Of a stretch of 64,000 bases of DNA, positions 61,401 to 64,000 are shown one piece after another. The DNA is from Acarospora socialis (taxonomy: Eukaryota > Ascomycota > Lecanoromycetes > Acarosporales > Acarosporaceae). A model generated the notes under the pieces. The model worked only from the letters and a program-made list of their open reading frames with translations. It was not told the origin of the DNA and made no database searches. The translations under genes and the position numbers were made by a program. Position 1 is the stretch's first letter; each line of letters starts with the position of its first letter. Location: assembly GCA_025617375.2 (NCBI GenBank), contig JAMYGW020000013.1, positions 620,001 through 684,000 on the forward strand, given 5' to 3'.

Positions 61401-61776
61401 CAAAGATGACGATGGACGTACACCGTGGAGCGCAAACATACGTTCCCGCAACAAACATATCCTAGGCGTCTTGCTTGAAGCCGGTGCTGATCCAAGCACT
61501 AGAGGGCTTCAGGGAGTGAGCGAGCTCTATAGAGCAGGAAAGAATGGTGGAATAGACTGTGTCAAGTTCATGCTAGAGAGTGGTACTGACCCCTCGATCA
61601 AGACCAATTACGACTGGACGCCATTGCACTGGGCCGCCTCCTTTGGGCACATTGAATGCGTGAGGCTTCTTCTTGATGCTGGTGCAGATGTTTCAGCCCT
61701 CTCTGATAAAATACGACGCCTCTAGACTTGGCGCTTCAGGCGAAGCAGACTATGATTGTTAACATGTTGACATGAG
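58441..61776 (+). pseudogene. NACHT-ankyrin (STAND/NLR-like) gene, frame broken
   Basis: The order is a helical N-terminal region (about 58441-58760), a NACHT NTPase and ankyrin repeats, as in fungal NLR-like proteins of nonself recognition. Walker A TAGAGKTVL is at about 59137-59160, split by an intron; Walker B VFLVVDALDE is near 59490. A winged-helix-like section (TLAWFSYTFRSLSLRELQHAL) and at least five ankyrin repeats (SSLHRATRRGNVAIVKLLLRNGA; PLHWAASFGHIECVRLLLDAGA read in part) follow. An in-frame stop separates SVI from AYKEVF (59470), the frame changes near 60955 and near 61710, after which TTPLDLAL finishes the last repeat at 61776. The N-terminal part is also disturbed. It is probably dead, although introns could explain some changes. 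Confidence 0.75.
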
Positions 61777-61811
61777 TAGGGGCAAAGGAAGGCAAAGACG
61801 TTGGAGAATGG

Positions 61812-62381
61812 ATGGGTGGATGGATAGATGTATGTCAAAGTGCGCAACAAGAGGAGAACAATTCCACCAATGTTGACACGAAGGTCACTCTGGTGTTTGA
61901 TAAACCATTGAGCCGCACTTTGCAACATGAGATGGCGGTCGGGCAGTTCATCTATCCTTTCAACTCCAAGACACCAGAGGGTCAGATTTACCAGATCTCT
62001 CATGTCATGTAAGCGCCAGTGGTGTCAATCAGCATCAGACGTGCCAAGTTTCGTGCTACCATGTTCGAATATCCACTAAAGCTGGACGACTTCGGATGGG
62101 AGGATGTGATCTACGACATTGTGCGTGTCTCAATCGACTATCAGGAATTTGAACTCTGCCCAAAAGGCACAGATCTTCTTCCCGGCACCATCAGGATGCA
62201 TCGAGATTGGACTGGTGGTTGGAAAGTCCATCACACCCACGAAGACGCAAAAACCTACCTCTTTCGCACCACGCCTGACTGGTCCAAGGTGAAGCAAGAA
62301 GATTGCCGTTGGATGACTGAAGATGGGATAGCTTCTTACGAGGACTGGATGGGAAGATGCAACACCCAACATGCGCTTTGA
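61812..62381 (+). pseudogene. Unrecognised conserved-looking protein, one in-frame stop
   Basis: One frame runs from 61812 to 62381 with a single stop at 62010-62012. It contains VTLVFDKPLSRTLQHEMAVG, then after the stop FEYPLKLDDFGWEDVIYD, MHRDWTGGWKVHH and YLFRTTPDWSKVKQEDCRW. Composition and codon use look like real coding DNA. It may be a C-terminal extension of the preceding NACHT-ankyrin gene (35 bp away) or a separate small gene. I do not recognise the domain. Frame and stop suggest a relic. Confidence 0.5.
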
Positions 62382-62698
62382 GCAATGTGTTGAGAGAGAC
62401 ATACAGGATGTTCTGGTTTCATGCTGGGTTGCTAAATTGTGGTCTGAAACAGTATCACAACAGAATATGGGATAACGTGGATGATTTGGACTATTGACGA
62501 GGAAAGACACCAATGACCCTTAACACTCTTTGATATTGCCATTGGCTCGTGGGGGTTGGCGATCCTGCTCTGCTTAGCACTCGATCTGTGTTTTTAAAGC
62601 GAGCTTATGAAGTCTAAGGAAACTATATATACGGGAATGTTTCTGAAAATGCTCATGGACTTAGGTGGCATTCGTGTTCATGGACTCACTTGAGTAAT
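62382..62698. other. Intergenic
   Basis: No feature is seen. The sequence is GC-balanced. Confidence 0.35.
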
Positions 62699-62977
62699 TC
62701 AAATTGTGTTGCTTGAGAGTTCCAAGTGATCCTTACCAAAGCCTCGAGCAGCCTCAAATTTCATTTCACTGCAGACTTCATCCGGAATCTCACGATAACA
62801 TACTGGACCCCGGGCCATTTTACACAGCTTGATCTCGCAGTCCTTCTTACCCATGGATAGTTGGACCTCCTCTTCAAGCAATCTACTCAAAGTCTCGCGG
62901 AGCTTGAAAGTAACGACGTCGGCCCCTTCTACAGTAGGTTTGGGCAGCTCATTATCCAGCTTCCGGACAACAAGATT
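62699..62977 (-). CDS. Candidate terminal exon of an unknown protein
   Basis: On the minus strand, a splice-acceptor-like GATATAG precedes a 92-codon frame ending at 62699: KLDNELPKPTVEG, VTFKLRETLSRLLEEEVQL and KMARGPVCYREIPDEVC are part of it. The charged, helix-like composition looks coding. The upstream exon would have to lie in 62978-63120 or be lost at the AT-rich block. No family is recognised. A plus-strand frame at 62861-63118 overlaps and is an alternative reading. Confidence 0.3.
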   Translation of the reverse strand, partial: NLVVRKLDNELPKPTVEGADVVTFKLRETLSRLLEEEVQLSMGKKDCEIKLCKMARGPVCYREIPDEVCSEMKFEAARGFGKDHLELSSNTI

Positions 62978-63139
62978 CTATATCACTGTGTTGACAGCAT
63001 CGCCAAATTCATCGTTTGCAACAGCAAGGCAAACTCTATTATGAGCGTAGTTATGTCAGAAATCCAGACCTTATCTGATAGAGATTCTCATAGAGTTTTA
63101 GGTCACATTCTCCAGTAGCCTATTTGGACTTAGTGATGC

Positions 63140-64000
63140 ACACCACATATCATGTAAATTAATTCTAGATACTCTAGATAATAATGACAATCAATATTAC
63201 TCACATGCTTTGATCTTCAAAAATGACAGATTATGAGCTCAGCTTGTGTGTAAAATGCTTAAATGATGAAAAAAGATCTTGTTGTTGCTGATATACAGAA
63301 TTATTGTCAATACTCTAAGAAAAAGTGTGAACTCAACATAAAGACAGACACTCAGCTGTTTGAAAGTGTTATGAATATCTGTGCAACATTCACACAGATA
63401 AGAATTAAAATAACAATTTTATGAATGTCAAAATCACATTCAAAATTGAAAGATTTGTCTGAAAACACAACAGTTTTCAATTTTGATAATATCATCATAC
63501 AAATTGAGCACAATGTCATCTACAGATCTGTTTTTTTCACAAATTGTAAAGCTGAAAGACTCAATAAACTATTCAGCATGAAAGATGTTAATCAAATACA
63601 TCTTAATAAACTTCAAACTATGAAATATAGTCAAGAAAACAGATCTAAAATCAGATCTAACAACAACAATCATAATATTGACAGTTTCATCATCAGACAG
63701 TACAATAACTACAGTGATGCAAATCACAGTTTTTAACTTAGTTCATGATGACTGAGTCAATAAAAACAACAAGATCATAATCATCATCATTCTCAATGTT
63801 ATCTTCAAAGTGACAGTCATTATAGATGACATAAGAACTGCAAAAGAAATATAAAAGTATCTGCATTTAGTTTATATTTCTCATGAGTTTAATCTTCAAT
63901 ATGTTTTTTTCATCAATCTTTATGATCTTTATCTGAATCAATTTGCATTGATCAATAACTATATTCTCAAATATAAGAAGCTTCTGATCAAAATTGTGAC
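63140..64000. mobile_element. Second AT-rich, CpG-free block (probable repeat fossil), runs off the window
   Basis: From about 63,140 the DNA changes to the same composition as 36-55 kb: AT-rich, no CpG, almost no CC/GG, plentiful TG and CA. A 103-codon plus-strand frame (63425-63736) is Asn/Ser/Lys-rich and matches nothing I know. No terminal repeat is visible, so element class is unknown. Confidence 0.55.

Noticed and set aside
62861-63118. Plus-strand 85-codon frame
   Set aside because: It overlaps the minus-strand exon candidate; neither has a known family, and the minus frame has the better splice-site context.
35872-64000. Classical Neurospora-type RIP as the sole explanation
   Set aside because: CpA/TpG are abundant and TpA is not enriched in the samples counted, so the standard indices would not call it.

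Overview
The window is nuclear DNA of a filamentous ascomycete (Pezizomycotina). The evidence is short GT-AG introns (mostly 45-75 nt) with CTAAC/CTGAC-type branch sites, fungal-only families (Vps17, ypt7/atg16 pair, dot1, Pus4, Spb1, Ebp2, fungal transcription-factor domain), and GC-balanced gene DNA broken abruptly by AT-rich, CpG-free blocks full of decayed LTR retroelements. I cannot name the species. A two-compartment genome of the kind known in some Dothideomycetes fits, but this is inference.

Layout. 1-35,860 is a dense housekeeping island with many head-to-head pairs: a CCCH zinc-finger gene; vps17 and mef2 (divergent); a decayed ankyrin-AAA+ ATPase gene; an NAD-binding epimerase-like gene; a 5'-truncated transcription-factor relic; an ER disulfide isomerase ending in RDEL; a tiny HSBP1 gene and EBP2 (divergent); an RFTS-domain protein and PUS4 (divergent); an EamA/SLC35F-like transporter with a 6-nt microexon; ypt7 and atg16 (divergent); dot1; a YML020W-like alpha/beta hydrolase and spb1 (divergent, spb1 with a GC-AG intron). 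35,872-55,389 is one nested retroelement block. A short gag-only LTR element (101-bp LTRs, 5-bp target duplication CAATA) was entered by a Ty1/copia element (about 210-bp LTRs). That in turn was entered by two Ty3/gypsy chromovirus copies (361-bp LTRs) lying head-to-tail inverted, plus a diverged solo LTR. 55,390-63,120 is a GC-balanced island holding almost only relics: a 3-hydroxyacyl-CoA dehydrogenase piece, a GH20 hexosaminidase with broken frame, a NACHT-ankyrin (NLR-like) gene with broken frame, and two unrecognised coding fragments. From about 63,140 to the window end a second AT-rich, CpG-free block begins.

Functional themes. Vacuole, endosome and autophagy traffic (vps17, ypt7, atg16), ribosome biogenesis (ebp2, spb1), RNA modification and translation (pus4, mef2) and chromatin (dot1, RFTS protein) are interleaved without forming a metabolic cluster.

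Most notable observations. (1) The retroelement block is almost without CpG and strongly short of CpC/GpG, yet CpA/TpG remain abundant. This is not the Neurospora-type CpA-to-TpA signature of repeat-induced point mutation. (2) Both gypsy copies carry, antisense to gag-pol and next to the 3' LTR, an extra reading frame with a perfect Gal4-type Zn2Cys6 spacing in one copy. (3) The outermost element appears to be a gag-only LTR element. (4) ypt7 and atg16 share one promoter region. (5) There are a 6-nt microexon, a GC-AG intron and two NAGNAG acceptors.
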